Shown here in pieces: positions 8,794-18,521 of a stretch of DNA of 64,000 nt (its first letter is position 1; the number at the start of each line of letters is the position of its first letter). The stretch covers positions 1-64,000 of the forward strand of contig CALSSA010000001.1 in the NCBI GenBank assembly GCA_943788875.1, in the 5' to 3' direction. The notes beneath the pieces were generated by a model. It saw only the letters and a list, made by a program, of their open reading frames with translations. It ran no database searches and had not been told where the DNA came from. Both the position numbers and the translations under genes were made by a program. This stretch comes from an uncultured Pseudomonadales bacterium (lineage in GTDB: Bacteria > Pseudomonadota > Gammaproteobacteria > Pseudomonadales > Porticoccaceae).

Positions 8794-9905
8794 AATAGTT
8801 CAGTGCCATTCAGCACCGCCTGAAGTGCGGGTTGTACTCTGGCTTGTCGCCATCCCTGGGTCAATCTTAAAGGCCATTGGCAATGGCCATCCATTGAGCT
8901 GCGCAAAATTTCTTCGAGCTCTTTTTTATTACATAAAAATTCTTGCGGGATCGCCATAGAGTCTGCCACCTCAGTCATAGACGTCCGCATCTCGCGCATC
9001 AAAGCACTGATCGCCTTGGGCAATGGCTGGGGCATTGCCGGAGCCGGGTTATCACTGCTGGCTTGGGCAATCTGTTGCAGGACCTTATCGCCGTGGCGCT
9101 GTACCGATCTTGGATACCAGTCTTCAATACCCTGCAGCTGTTGGCTCGCCGATGGCAGGCGCTTAGCCAACTCCAACAGCACCGAGTCTTTGATAATATG
9201 GGCGCGGGGCTTGTTCAGTTTTCTAGCTGTATTTTCCCGCCAATCACAGAGTCGCTTGAGCGCAGTGAGAGACTTAACCCCGAGACGCCAGGCGCCTTTT
9301 AAGCGCAGATAGTAGTTCTGATAATCCTTGCGCCCTTCCACCAGGGTAAATAAAGCTGCTGTCTCTTCGGCAAACCATTCATGGCGCTGCTGCTCCTCTA
9401 ATAGCTGGCTAAGAATCTTTTCCATAGCGTGCAAGTGCTCAACATCAACCGCAGCATAGTCTAACTGGCGCTGGGTTAAGGGCCTTGCCAACCAATCAGA
9501 TCTGGTTTCCTGTTTATCTAGCTCAATCTGAAACATGGAATCCACCAGCCGTGCATAGCCCATGCAGTAGCCAATATTGACAATGCCCGCCGCTATTTGG
9601 GTATCAAAAATACGCCCGGGGCAAATATCCAGAGCATATTCCAGCACCTCCAGATCCTCGGCACAGGCATGGAAGATCAGCAATTTAGTCTGATCTTCCA
9701 GCATCGCCTTTAGCGGCGAAAAGTCATCGATAGCCAGCACATCTACCAGCCAGCATTCATGGCCATCGGAGATCTGTATCAGCGCTATTTTGGGATAGAA
9801 GGTATCGGTGCGGATAAACTCAGTATCTACCGCCAGTTTGACCACATTGGCCAGCTGATCACACATCTGTTGGAGTTTTTCATTACTGTCAATCCAATGA
9901 TTCAT
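8790..9905 (-). CDS. rnd: Ribonuclease D
   Basis: This 371-residue 3'-5' exoribonuclease acts in tRNA 3'-end maturation. The DEDD exonuclease domain is N-terminal, with the first two metal ligands in VDTEFIRTDTFYPK (D27 and E29), a middle region with HACAEDLEVL and the later DYAAVDVEHL motif carrying the last aspartates. HRDC domains follow in the C-terminal half (about 205-365). Length equals E. coli RNase D (375). It starts right after the recR stop codon with no gap and overlaps ycgL, so it lies within a dnaX-ybaB-recR-rnd-ycgL-ycgN operon. Confidence 0.93.
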   Translation of the reverse strand: MNHWIDSNEKLQQMCDQLANVVKLAVDTEFIRTDTFYPKIALIQISDGHECWLVDVLAIDDFSPLKAMLEDQTKLLIFHACAEDLEVLEYALDICPGRIFDTQIAAGIVNIGYCMGYARLVDSMFQIELDKQETRSDWLARPLTQRQLDYAAVDVEHLHAMEKILSQLLEEQQRHEWFAEETAALFTLVEGRKDYQNYYLRLKGAWRLGVKSLTALKRLCDWRENTARKLNKPRAHIIKDSVLLELAKRLPSASQQLQGIEDWYPRSVQRHGDKVLQQIAQASSDNPAPAMPQPLPKAISALMREMRTSMTEVADSMAIPQEFLCNKKELEEILRSSMDGHCQWPLRLTQGWRQARVQPALQAVLNGTELL

Positions 9906-10499
9906 CTACAGCGCCTTTCTGCTTTGCAATGCCATATTCAAAGTACCACCATCCACATATTCCAGCTCCCCACCCATGGGCACACCATAGGCAATACGAG
10001 ACACACTAACCCCCAAGGCCTTGGCTTTATCAGCAATAAAATGTGCTGTAGCTTCACCTTCAACGGTTAGGTTAGTGGCGAGGATCAATTCATTGACCTC
10101 GCCATTGCGCAAACGCTCAATCAGCTGGTCGATACCGAGTTGTTCCGGACCAATACCATCTATGGGCGATAGATGCCCGAGCAAGACAAAGTATTTACCC
10201 TGAAAACTGCCAGCCTGTTCGATGGCATAAAGGTCAGCGGGATTTTCAACCACACAGATCTCTGTATTCTTGCGTCGGCTATTGCTACAGATACCGCAGA
10301 CATCATGCTCGGTCAGGTTGCGACATTCATTGCAACGACCCACTTTCTCCACCGCTTCAACAATGGACTCGGCCAAGCGGCTGGCGCCAACCTTATCTCG
10401 CTCCAGCAACTGCAGCGCCATGCGTTGGGCAGACTTAGCACCCACACCGGGCAGCACGCGCAGCGCATCAATTAATTGGTCTATCAGATTTCCGTACAA
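9906..10499 (-). CDS. recR: Recombination mediator RecR
   Basis: This 197-residue protein works with RecF and RecO to load RecA on gapped DNA. It has the helix-hairpin-helix start ([24 protein letters not shown]), a four-cysteine zinc finger (CNEC...CGIC near 57-72), a Toprim domain and the [17 protein letters not shown] terminus. I place the start at a TTG giving MYGNLIDQL, because this gives the family length; a longer frame reaching 10559 would overlap ybaB by 41 bp and add 20 non-conserved residues. It lies directly after ybaB, as in most bacteria. Confidence 0.92.
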   Translation of the reverse strand: MYGNLIDQLIDALRVLPGVGAKSAQRMALQLLERDKVGASRLAESIVEAVEKVGRCNECRNLTEHDVCGICSNSRRKNTEICVVENPADLYAIEQAGSFQGKYFVLLGHLSPIDGIGPEQLGIDQLIERLRNGEVNELILATNLTVEGEATAHFIADKAKALGVSVSRIAYGVPMGGELEYVDGGTLNMALQSRKAL

Positions 10500-10518
10500 A
10501 AATAATTCCGCCCAGAGG

Positions 10519-10836
10519 TTAGAATGGCATTTTGAAGCCCGGCGGAAGGTCCATACCACCGGTCATTGAACTGAGAGCATCTTTGCTCTTAGCCTCTACT
10601 TTGCGCACCGCATCATTGACCGCAGCAGCCAGCAGATCTTCAAGAAATTCTTTATCTTCACTCATCAAAGAGGGATCCAACGTCACTTTGCGCACATCGT
10701 GACGGCCCGTCATGACTACCTGCACCATACCTGCACCGGACTCTCCAGTGACCTCGGCTTTGGCGGCTTGCTCCTGCATAGCAGACATCTTTTCCTGCAT
10801 CTGCTGGGCCTGTTTCATTAGATTATTGATATCCAT
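10519..10836 (-). CDS. ybaB: Nucleoid-associated protein YbaB/EbfC
   Basis: This 105-residue protein begins [17 protein letters not shown], the helical dimerisation start of YbaB, and ends PGFKMPF. The family binds DNA as a dimer and compacts the nucleoid. A GAGGAAAAA Shine-Dalgarno precedes the chosen ATG; an upstream in-frame ATG at 10896 would run 44 bp into dnaX. It is 17 bp downstream of the dnaX stop and 19 bp before the recR TTG start. Confidence 0.93.
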   Translation of the reverse strand: MDINNLMKQAQQMQEKMSAMQEQAAKAEVTGESGAGMVQVVMTGRHDVRKVTLDPSLMSEDKEFLEDLLAAAVNDAVRKVEAKSKDALSSMTGGMDLPPGFKMPF

Positions 10837-10852
10837 TTTTTCCTCAGATGTT

Positions 10853-12778
10853 TTAGTCGATGGGTCGCACGGATTTTTCATCCAACGTGCCATCAAATAG
10901 CTGTTTAAATTTGATTACCGATGGATCAGTGTTGATAGCCTGTACGGCCTCGGCCAGACGTTCGGTTTTCTCACGGAGATCTGCCGCTCGCGGTGTCTCT
11001 TGTTCAACGATACCAAAGTTGATCTCTACGGTGAGAGGCTGAGCAAAATATTCACTGAGCGCCTCGGCCAGACTCTGCTGATGGGCCGCATCATAGAGGC
11101 TGGTTTCACCGCTATCGATAAGAAAGTTAAGCTGACTGCCCTGCCGATCTTGATAGAGGCAATGGCTGGCGATCTCTCCTAGGGAGGCGCCTATGCTGAG
11201 TTGCTTGCGGATATCAATCCAGTTGTGGGGGGTAAAATCCTGTAACAATACTTTGCTGGCCGGTGGTTGCTCTTTATTTAGAGACGTTGAGGGTTCTTCA
11301 TTAGCTGAGGGCTCTTCATTCACGGGCGCTGAGGGCTCTTCATTAGCTGAGGGCTCTTCATTCACGGGCGCTGAGGGCTCTTCATTAGCTGAGGGCTCTT
11401 CATTAAAGGCAGCTGAGGGCCCATTACTAAAGGCAGCCGAAGACTTGTTATTAAAGGCAGCTGAAGGCTCTTCATGAACGGCACTCAAGGGATCCATCGC
11501 ACTAGCGCCAGTATTCTGCACTGCGGCTAATGTCGCTGGGGTTGTTACGGGAGCTATCGAGGAAAATGATACAGCTGGTGCAGATTCGGCCGCTACCGGG
11601 CCATCTCCATCAACTGCAGCTTCAGACTTTTTTATTTGTGGCTCCCCCTCCTGAGGGGTGCCTGCCTCTGCACTCTGGCGCTGGGGCGGGTTGGCATCGG
11701 GGCGAAATGCCAATGCTCGCAACAGTACCATTTCAAAGCCGGACTTGAGATCCGCGGCCAGATGCAGGTCTTTGCGACCCAGCAGACAGATCTGATAGAA
11801 CAGCTGCACATCTTCTTTACTGGTCACCGCTGCCAGATCCAGCAACTCGGAATAATGGGCCACACCTTTATCCAGTGCCTCGGGCACTGTCTGCAAAATC
11901 GCTACCTGATGCCAGACAGACAGCAGATCGGATAGAGCAGAATCATAATCCGGTGCCTGCTCAGCCATTCGGGCAATAGCAGCCAATACATCAGCCCCTG
12001 TGCCACTGGCCAGCGCCATACAGATATCCACCACATAGCTGCGCTCGATGGTGCCGAGCATAGCACTAACTTCAGTTTCATTAATCTGCCCACCGCCATG
12101 ACCTATGGCCTGATCGGTAAGGCTTAGTGCATCACGCATACTGCCATCGGCAGCCCGTGCCAATGACCAGAGCGCGGCCTCCTCAAAAGGCACCTGCTCT
12201 TCCCCCAACACGAACTGCAGATGCTGAGTAATGCGCTCGGCGCTGAGGTTTTTCAAATTAAATTGCAGACAGCGCGACAACACCGTGATCGGCAACTTCT
12301 GCGGATCAGTGGTGGCAAACAAAAACTTTACGTGGGCCGGTGGTTCTTCAAGGGTTTTTAGCAATGCCGCAAAGCTGGATTTTGACAGCATATGCACTTC
12401 ATCGATCAGATAGATCTTAAAGCGGCCTCTAGAAGGTGCGTACTGCACATTATCCAGCAGGTCACGCATATCATCGACACCGGTGCGGGACGCGGCATCC
12501 ACTTCAATCAGATCAATAAACCGGCCTTCGCTAATTTCATTACAGCTGGCACAGGTACCACAGGGCACCGAGCTGATGCCCTGTTCGCAGTTCAGGCACT
12601 TCGATAGAATACGACCGATGGTGGTTTTGCCCACACCCCGGGTGCCAGTAAACAGATAGGCATGGTGCAACCGGTCATTATCCAGAGCATTGATCAATGC
12701 CTGCAACACATGCTCCTGTCCCGCCATTTCGGCAAAGGAACGGGGTCGCCATTTACGGGCTAGGACCTGATAACTCAT
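10853..12778 (-). CDS. dnaX: DNA polymerase III subunits tau and gamma (DnaX)
   Basis: The full frame (tau) has 641 residues, close to E. coli tau (643). The AAA+ clamp-loader part carries Walker A GTRGVGKT (45-52), a four-cysteine zinc site (C64, C73, C76, C79) and a LIDEVHML Walker B. The start [12 protein letters not shown] is chosen over an ATG 30 bp upstream. Residues roughly 430-500 are a low-complexity linker with tandem NEEPSA-type repeats encoded by 42-bp DNA repeats. The C-terminal domain V, which binds the polymerase alpha subunit, follows. A programmed -1 frameshift site near 11627-11633 should also yield the shorter gamma form (see separate entry). First gene of the dnaX-ybaB-recR-rnd group. 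Confidence 0.95.
   Translation of the reverse strand: MSYQVLARKWRPRSFAEMAGQEHVLQALINALDNDRLHHAYLFTGTRGVGKTTIGRILSKCLNCEQGISSVPCGTCASCNEISEGRFIDLIEVDAASRTGVDDMRDLLDNVQYAPSRGRFKIYLIDEVHMLSKSSFAALLKTLEEPPAHVKFLFATTDPQKLPITVLSRCLQFNLKNLSAERITQHLQFVLGEEQVPFEEAALWSLARAADGSMRDALSLTDQAIGHGGGQINETEVSAMLGTIERSYVVDICMALASGTGADVLAAIARMAEQAPDYDSALSDLLSVWHQVAILQTVPEALDKGVAHYSELLDLAAVTSKEDVQLFYQICLLGRKDLHLAADLKSGFEMVLLRALAFRPDANPPQRQSAEAGTPQEGEPQIKKSEAAVDGDGPVAAESAPAVSFSSIAPVTTPATLAAVQNTGASAMDPLSAVHEEPSAAFNNKSSAAFSNGPSAAFNEEPSANEEPSAPVNEEPSANEEPSAPVNEEPSANEEPSTSLNKEQPPASKVLLQDFTPHNWIDIRKQLSIGASLGEIASHCLYQDRQGSQLNFLIDSGETSLYDAAHQQSLAEALSEYFAQPLTVEINFGIVEQETPRAADLREKTERLAEAVQAINTDPSVIKFKQLFDGTLDEKSVRPID
11289..11420 (-). 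repeat. 42-bp tandem repeats in the dnaX linker
   Basis: About three copies of a 42-bp unit, each made of two related halves of 18 and 24 bp, encode repeats of the peptide [14 protein letters not shown] in the linker between the clamp-loader core and the C-terminal domain of DnaX. Copies 11289-11330 and 11331-11372 are nearly identical; the next is diverged after its first half. Copy number is likely variable between strains. Confidence 0.85.
11622..11652 (-). promoter_or_regulatory. dnaX: Programmed -1 ribosomal frameshift signal producing the gamma subunit
   Basis: On the coding (minus) strand the slippery heptamer A-AAA-AAG occupies 11633-11627 and is in the zero frame as AAA AAG. Slipping back one base gives AAA AAA GTC TGA, so translation ends at 11622 after a single new residue, exactly the layout known in E. 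coli dnaX. An AGGAGGGGGAG stretch, a Shine-Dalgarno-like stimulator, ends about 8-13 nt upstream (11652-11642). Downstream, TGCAG and CTGCA segments can pair around an inner GGCC/GGCC, a plausible stem-loop. Predicted gamma: 384 shared residues plus valine. Confidence 0.85.
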
Positions 12779-12849
12779 AGCTGCATCTGCTCGGATTAAA
12801 GCATTCATTATAGGGAGATAACTGGAGCGCTGGAAGGGCTAATGGCGAT

Positions 12850-12955
12850 GACCCCCAATAGCCACACCTCGGCACACAGCGTAACCACTACCGTTGCTCC
12901 CTTCCGGGCCTGGCGGGGTTTGCGGTTGGCTGTTGCGAGGGGACCAAAGGGGGCC
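12850..12955 (-). ncRNA. ffs: Signal recognition particle RNA (4.5S RNA)
   Basis: Read on the minus strand, this stretch contains the universally conserved SRP domain IV: CAGGCCCGGAAGGGAGCA with its GGAA tetraloop and asymmetric internal loop. The flanking halves pair as in E. coli 4.5S RNA, from a GGCCCCC 5' end to a TGGGGGTC 3' end, with GTGTGCCGAGGTGTGG on the 3' arm. The RNA is about 106 nt and binds Ffh for co-translational membrane targeting. It lies upstream of dnaX on the same strand. End points are judged from pairing and may be off by a few bases. Confidence 0.92.
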
Positions 12956-13148
12956 ACCATTAAAGCGAAGCGCGGGATTATCCGAGGTTTGCGCAGCAAG
13001 TGCAACATCCCAGCCAATATGAGGTCAAAAAACTATCGTAGCAGCGCTGGATCGGGCTTATTCTTCACATAACCAGCCAGCTTGTTTACACTGACTAAAC
13101 CAGCTTGCACCGATGATTGGCATAACAATAATTAAGGATGTTTATTTA

Positions 13149-14810
13149 ATGAAGCCGCAGGTCCCAGTTTCAACCTCCTCAGCATTTTTTACCATCAGTC
13201 TGATTCTGTTATGCAGCTTGCTACTAGGTAGCTGTGGCAGCTCGGAAAATAATGTCTCCAAAGGTAACCGCACCGGCACTTTGCACTGGGGCAATGGCAC
13301 CGAACCCCAGAGTCTGGACCCCCATATTGCCACTGGCGTGCCAGAGCACAAAATTATTGTCGCCCTGATGGAAGGACTGGTATTAAAAGATAGCAAAACT
13401 CTTGAGCCCAGACCGGGTGTGGCAGAGTCCTGGGAGATCAGCGACGATGGCCGGGTCTACACCTTCCACCTGCGCGACAATGCCCGCTGGTCCAATGGCG
13501 ACCCCCACAACGCCCATGACTATGTCTGGTCCTGGTGGCGGGCACTGCAGCCAGCGCTGGGCAATCTCTATGCCTATATGTACTTCTCTATCGAGAATGC
13601 CAAAGAATATTACGAGGGCGAGATAAGCGACTTTGAGCAGGTGGGCGTTAAAGCGTTAGATGATCTGACATTGCAAGTGACATTAAAAAACCCCACCCCC
13701 TATTTTTTACAACTGCTGGATCATTACAGCCTCTACCCAGTACATCAGGCAACCGTGGAAAAGTTTGGCACCGCTGATCAGCGCGGCACCCGCTGGACCT
13801 ATGAGGGCAATATTGTCGGCAATGGTGCCTTCCAACTGCGCGACTGGAAGATCAATCGCCGGGTGGTGGTAGAGCGCAACCCCTACTACTGGAATGCCGA
13901 CAATGTTCGCCTTAATGAAATCGTCTACTACCCCACAGAAAATGCGATTACCGAAGAGCGTATGTTCCGCGCTGGACAGCTGCATTACAGCGGTACAGTC
14001 CCAGCGGACAAAATTGCCACTTACCAGAGCAATAATGACCCTGCCCTGCGTATCGACCCCTATCTGGGTGTCTATTTTTATCGCATCAATGTAGAAACCC
14101 CACAGCTGCAGGATAAGCGCGTGCGCCGCGCTCTGGGCATGACCATTGATCGCGATCAACTCACCGAGCGCATTCTTAAAGCCGGTCAGATTCCTGCCTA
14201 TGCCATCACCCCGCCAGGCACCATGGGTTATTACCCCGAGAGCGATTTGCGCTTTGATCCTGAGGCTGCGCGGCAGCTACTGGCTGATGCCGGCTACCCC
14301 AATGGTGAGGGCTTTCCCAGCACTGAGATTCTCTACAACACCAGCGAAGGCCATCGCAAACTGGCCGTGGCCATTCAGCAGATGTGGAAGAAACATCTTA
14401 ATATCGATGTCACGCTGCTCAATCAGGAATGGAAGGTGTACCTTAATAGCGTCAGTATGAAAGATTATCAGATTGGCAGAGCAGGCTGGATTGGCGACTA
14501 TGTTGACCCCAATAACTTTCTCGATATGTTTCTCTGTAATGGCGGCAACAACCGCACTGGCTGGTGTAACCCAGCCTATGATAAGTTGATCCTGGAAGAT
14601 GCCGCAGAAGCCGAAACCCATGAACAGCGGCTGGCCATTTTCACCCAGGCCGAGAAGATGCTGTTGGCAGATATGCCGGTGATCCCGATCTATATTTACA
14701 CCTCCAACAATCTGGTGGACCCCTCGGTAAAGAACTTTAGTGGCAATATTCTTAACCAGCCGTCCTTTAGCGAAATCTATCTTGAGTCCGACAATGGGGG
14801 CCAGCAGTAA
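13149..14810 (+). CDS. oppA: Oligopeptide ABC transporter substrate-binding lipoprotein (OppA-like)
   Basis: This 553-residue periplasmic binding protein belongs to the SBP_bac_5 (OppA/DppA) family. The N terminus is a lipoprotein signal with lipobox LLGSC, so it is tethered to a membrane. Typical family segments include the EPQSLDPH start, ARWSNGDPHNAHDYVWSWWR, and GWIGDYVDPNNFLDMF near the C terminus. I chose the ATG at 13149, which has an AAGGA site, over one 36 bp upstream. It heads a tight oppA-oppB-oppC-oppDF operon (1-bp stop/start overlap with oppB). Substrate is presumably oligopeptides, perhaps murein peptides. Confidence 0.92.
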   Translation: MKPQVPVSTSSAFFTISLILLCSLLLGSCGSSENNVSKGNRTGTLHWGNGTEPQSLDPHIATGVPEHKIIVALMEGLVLKDSKTLEPRPGVAESWEISDDGRVYTFHLRDNARWSNGDPHNAHDYVWSWWRALQPALGNLYAYMYFSIENAKEYYEGEISDFEQVGVKALDDLTLQVTLKNPTPYFLQLLDHYSLYPVHQATVEKFGTADQRGTRWTYEGNIVGNGAFQLRDWKINRRVVVERNPYYWNADNVRLNEIVYYPTENAITEERMFRAGQLHYSGTVPADKIATYQSNNDPALRIDPYLGVYFYRINVETPQLQDKRVRRALGMTIDRDQLTERILKAGQIPAYAITPPGTMGYYPESDLRFDPEAARQLLADAGYPNGEGFPSTEILYNTSEGHRKLAVAIQQMWKKHLNIDVTLLNQEWKVYLNSVSMKDYQIGRAGWIGDYVDPNNFLDMFLCNGGNNRTGWCNPAYDKLILEDAAEAETHEQRLAIFTQAEKMLLADMPVIPIYIYTSNNLVDPSVKNFSGNILNQPSFSEIYLESDNGGQQ

Positions 14811-15745
14811 TGCTTAGGTTTGCGTTTAATCGACTATTGCAGGCTATTCCTGTGTTGCTGATTGTGATCAGTGCCACTTTCTTTCTCGTGCACAGTGCGC
14901 CGGGCGGGCCTTTCTCCGCGGATAAGGCGGTACCTCCAGAGGTTATCCGCGCGCTGGAAGCACAGTACAATCTCGATCAGCCACTGTGGCAGCAATATAT
15001 TAGCTACCTGGGTGATGTATTGCAGGGAGACCTTGGGCCTTCCTTTAAATACTCCGGGCGCACAGTTAACGAACTGATTGCTGCCGGCTTACCCGCCACC
15101 GCAGAGCTGGCTATGTATGCCATGCTAGTGGCGCTGATTATTGGTATTAGCGCCGGTGTGTTGGCGGCCATGCGCCCCAATACTATGCAGGACTATCTGC
15201 CCATGTCAGCGGCCATGCTGGGTATCTGCATGCCCTCTTTTTTGCTCGGGCCAATACTGGTGTTGGTCTTTGGTATTCATCTGGAATGGCTGCCAGTCTC
15301 GGGCTGGGGGGATATTCCCGGCGATAAAATTCTACCCGCCATTACTCTGGGTACTGGTTACGCTGCTTATATAGCACGACTGTCCCGTGGCGGTATGCTT
15401 GAGGTGCTATCCCAGGACTATATCCGCACCGCCAGAGCCAAAGGTCTGTCCGAACCGCTGATTATTTTTAAGCATGCCCTGCGTGGCGGCTTGATTCCAG
15501 TGGTGGCATTTTTAGGCCCGGCCTTTGCCGGTCTGCTGGGAGGCTCCTTTGTAGTGGAGACTATTTTCCAGATACCCGGGCTCGGTCGCTTCTATGTGCA
15601 GGCGGCATTTAACCGCGACTACACCATGATACTGGGTATGACGGTTTTCTTTGCCACCTTGATTATTCTATTTAATCTACTCTCGGATATGCTTGCCCTA
15701 TGGCTTAATCCCAAACTGCGTCAGCAGGCGGGAGGAGACAGCTAA
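14810..15745 (+). CDS. oppB: Oligopeptide ABC transporter permease OppB
   Basis: This 311-residue inner-membrane permease has about six helices and the family N terminus MLRFAFNRLLQAIPVLLIV. The EAA loop that contacts the ATPase is present (DYIRTARAKGLSEPLIIFKH, about 203-222). TAATG links it to oppA and to oppC (one-base stop/start overlaps at both ends), so the three are translationally coupled. Confidence 0.95.
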   Translation: MLRFAFNRLLQAIPVLLIVISATFFLVHSAPGGPFSADKAVPPEVIRALEAQYNLDQPLWQQYISYLGDVLQGDLGPSFKYSGRTVNELIAAGLPATAELAMYAMLVALIIGISAGVLAAMRPNTMQDYLPMSAAMLGICMPSFLLGPILVLVFGIHLEWLPVSGWGDIPGDKILPAITLGTGYAAYIARLSRGGMLEVLSQDYIRTARAKGLSEPLIIFKHALRGGLIPVVAFLGPAFAGLLGGSFVVETIFQIPGLGRFYVQAAFNRDYTMILGMTVFFATLIILFNLLSDMLALWLNPKLRQQAGGDS

Positions 15746-16620
15746 TGGATGATTTACAAGTAATGGAAGAACAGGGAAGCTCTTTGTGGCGCGATGCCTG
15801 GATCAAACTAAGCAAAAATTATCTCGCCCTGTTTGGTCTTGGGGTGATTGTGCTGCTGTGCATTGTCTCTCTGCTCACCCCCTGGATAGCGCCCTATGGT
15901 TATGAAGAACAGGATCTGATGCTCGGCGCCACAGCCCCCAGTCTGCAACATTGGCTGGGCACTGATATCTTTGGCCGCGATATGCTGACCCGAATTATGT
16001 ATGGGGGCCGGGTATCGCTGATGGTGGGATTTATCGCCACCGCGGTGGCACTGGTGATTGGTGTACTCTGGGGTGCCATCGCCGGTTTTGTTGGTGGCCG
16101 CGTGGATGCGGTCATGATGCGCATTGTCGATATTATGTATGCCCTGCCCTTTATGATTTTTATCGTATTGCTGATGGTAGTCTTTGGACGCAATATTCTG
16201 CTGCTGTTTTTAGCCATTGGCGCAGTGGAATGGTTGACCATGGCGCGCATTGTGCGCAGTCAGGTAATGAGCCTGCGCAAGCAGGAATTTGTTGAGGCGG
16301 CCTATTCATTGGGGCTATCTCAATGGACGATTATCCGCCGCCATATTATTCCCAACACCTTGGGTCCGGTCATTGTCTATACCACTTTAACCATTCCCAG
16401 CGTGATGCTGCTGGAGGCTTTTTTAAGCTTTTTGGGTCTGGGTATTCAGCCCCCGGAGAGCAGCTGGGGCCTGCTGATTAATTATGGTGTCGAAACTATG
16501 GAAGAGTATCCCTGGCTGCTGATTTTCCCCGGAGTGACTTTATCTCTAACGCTGTTTGCCCTGAATTTTCTTGGCGACGGCCTGCGCGACGCTTTGGATC
16601 CGCGCACGTCTAAAGACTAA
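15745..16620 (+). CDS. oppC: Oligopeptide ABC transporter permease OppC
   Basis: This 291-residue second permease of the importer has the OppC-type N-terminal helix, an extended periplasmic stretch with HWLGTDIFGRDMLTRIMYGG, and the EAA motif EFVEAAYSLGLSQWTIIRRH (about 182-201). It overlaps oppB by one base and precedes the ATPase gene by 15 bp. Together with OppB it forms the translocation pore. Confidence 0.95.
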   Translation: MDDLQVMEEQGSSLWRDAWIKLSKNYLALFGLGVIVLLCIVSLLTPWIAPYGYEEQDLMLGATAPSLQHWLGTDIFGRDMLTRIMYGGRVSLMVGFIATAVALVIGVLWGAIAGFVGGRVDAVMMRIVDIMYALPFMIFIVLLMVVFGRNILLLFLAIGAVEWLTMARIVRSQVMSLRKQEFVEAAYSLGLSQWTIIRRHIIPNTLGPVIVYTTLTIPSVMLLEAFLSFLGLGIQPPESSWGLLINYGVETMEEYPWLLIFPGVTLSLTLFALNFLGDGLRDALDPRTSKD

Positions 16621-16635
16621 TACAGGAACTGCATA

Positions 16636-18282
16636 ATGGCCCTTCTCGATGTCAATGGACTCAAGATTTACTTTCACACCAGAGATGGTGTGGTCAAAGC
16701 CGTGGACGATGTCAGCTTCTCGGTGGACAGTGGCGAGACCTTGGCCATAGTCGGCGAATCCGGTTCAGGCAAATCTGTCACCTGTTATAGCCTCCTCGAC
16801 CTGCTGCCCAAACCCCCAGCCAAAATCGAAGCCGGCACCGCTATGTTTGATGGCGAAGATCTACTGACCTGCAGCCCGGAGCGCATGAAGCAGTTCCGCG
16901 GCAACGATATCGCGGTTATTTTTCAGGATCCGATGACCTCACTAAATCCCTTTATCACTATTGGTGAACAGTTAATTGAGCCGCTGATTTATCACCCGGA
17001 TAAAGCCCGCCGCCTAACTCGTGATGCTGCCACCAAACGAGCCATCGAGCTGCTTGATGAAGTAGGTATTGTCAATGCCAATGCGCGGTTTAACTGCTAT
17101 GCCCATGAATTTTCTGGCGGTATGCGCCAGCGGGTAATGATTGCTATGGCGCTGATCAATGAGCCGAGGCTATTGATTTGCGATGAACCCACCACGGCTT
17201 TGGATGTCACTATTCAGGCGCAGATTCTGGAGCTGATTAAACAGCTGCAACAGAGTCGAGATATGGCGGTGATTTTTATCAGCCATGATTTGGGCGTGGT
17301 CGCTGGCATAGCCGATAATGTCATTGTGATGTGCGAGGGCACTGTGCGCGAGGCCGCAGATACGGAGTCAGTGTTTTACCGTACCAAAGACAGCTATACC
17401 AAACGCTTGCTGGCAGCCATTCCTGAGGGGGCCAAAACCATGGCCAACCGGGCTGAGGTTGGCCAGCCTCTGATTGAGGTCAGTCATTTAAAAACCTATT
17501 TTAAAGATTATTCCAGTCCAGCTGCCCGCGCAGAAAAGCGTCAGGTGAAGGCGGTGGATGATGTCTCTCTGTCCATTCAGCGCGGAGAGATTCTCGGTTT
17601 GGTTGGCGAGTCCGGGTCAGGAAAATCTACCATTGGCCGTTCTATTATGCAGCTGGTGCCAATCACTTCTGGCTCTGTTAGCTTTAATGGTACCCCTATC
17701 AGTGGGTTAAGTTCTTCTCAGCTGGTACCCTGGCGTCAGCGCATGCAGATGATTTTTCAGGACCCCTATGCGTCGCTCAACCCACGCATGACTGTGTACC
17801 AGACATTGGCAGAGCCGCTGCTCTATCACGGTCTTGCCAACAGCAGCAATATTAATCAGCAGGTACAGCAGCTGATGGATGATGTGGGTCTAGCCCGCGC
17901 CAGTATGCGCAAGTATCCCCATGAGTTCTCTGGGGGCCAACGGCAGCGTATTGCGATTGGCCGTGCGATTGCAACCAAGCCTGAATTGATTATTGCCGAT
18001 GAGCCGGTGTCGGCGTTGGATGTGACTATTCAGGCTCAGGTGTTGGATCTGATTCTTGATTTGGTGGAGCGGCACAATCTGACGATGATGTTTATTTCTC
18101 ATGATCTGTCGGTGGTGCGTTATATTTCTGATCGGGTGTTGGTGATGCATCATGGTGTGCTGATTGAGCAAGGTGATACTGAGCAGCTGTGGGCTAATCC
18201 TGAGCAGGAATATACTAAAAATTTATTGAAGGCGATTCCGTTGGCAGATCCCAGATCTGAGAGGGCTCGGCTTTCTAGTTAG
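16636..18282 (+). CDS. Oligopeptide ABC transporter, fused OppD-OppF ATPase
   Basis: This 548-residue protein contains two complete ABC ATPase domains in one chain, replacing the separate OppD and OppF subunits. The first half has GESGSGKS near 39-46, signature FSGGMRQR near 159 and a DEPTTALD Walker B. The second has GESGSGKS near 336-343, signature FSGGQRQR and DEPVSALD. Each half also ends with the Opp/Dpp C-terminal extension, shortened in the linker (about 250-285). Both nucleotide-binding sites look intact. Single-chain DF ATPases (YejF/GsiA type) are known. It ends the operon; no strong hairpin terminator is obvious after it. Confidence 0.94.
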   Translation: MALLDVNGLKIYFHTRDGVVKAVDDVSFSVDSGETLAIVGESGSGKSVTCYSLLDLLPKPPAKIEAGTAMFDGEDLLTCSPERMKQFRGNDIAVIFQDPMTSLNPFITIGEQLIEPLIYHPDKARRLTRDAATKRAIELLDEVGIVNANARFNCYAHEFSGGMRQRVMIAMALINEPRLLICDEPTTALDVTIQAQILELIKQLQQSRDMAVIFISHDLGVVAGIADNVIVMCEGTVREAADTESVFYRTKDSYTKRLLAAIPEGAKTMANRAEVGQPLIEVSHLKTYFKDYSSPAARAEKRQVKAVDDVSLSIQRGEILGLVGESGSGKSTIGRSIMQLVPITSGSVSFNGTPISGLSSSQLVPWRQRMQMIFQDPYASLNPRMTVYQTLAEPLLYHGLANSSNINQQVQQLMDDVGLARASMRKYPHEFSGGQRQRIAIGRAIATKPELIIADEPVSALDVTIQAQVLDLILDLVERHNLTMMFISHDLSVVRYISDRVLVMHHGVLIEQGDTEQLWANPEQEYTKNLLKAIPLADPRSERARLSS

Positions 18283-18521
18283 GTTTTTTAGAGGGGTGGT
18301 GGCAAAGGATTGGGTGGATTTTTTGCTAGCTGCTGCAGACATGCCCTTGTTGCCTGAAATTATTTTGGCCGTCCTTTTCAATACACTTCTTTTTTAAGAA
18401 CCCAGAATTACGCTCGATAGTCAGGCTATAGGCACATGCAAGCTCGCACCAACCTCAGATTTTCTGCCAAAGTAAATAGACCCTTTGCTTCCCCTCAAGA
18501 TGACAATTGGGTGATGGAGGT
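18283..18521. other. Intergenic region between convergent opp operon and msrA
   Basis: This 239-bp stretch separates two convergently transcribed units. I see no ORF with a ribosome-binding site, no tRNA and no clear hairpin followed by a T-run. Short T-rich runs near 18284 and 18390 could contribute to termination of either operon. Confidence 0.5.

Noticed and set aside
11193-11477. Plus-strand ORF rich in EGSS across dnaX
   Set aside because: It is the reverse reading of the 42-bp repeats in the DnaX linker and lacks a ribosome-binding site.
12808-13072. Small ORFs over the SRP RNA
   Set aside because: The region is accounted for by 4.5S RNA, whose conserved domain IV is plain.
16636-18282. 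Artificial join of two genes
   Set aside because: Both ATPase halves are complete and in one frame with a short natural linker; fused OppDF-type ATPases are known.
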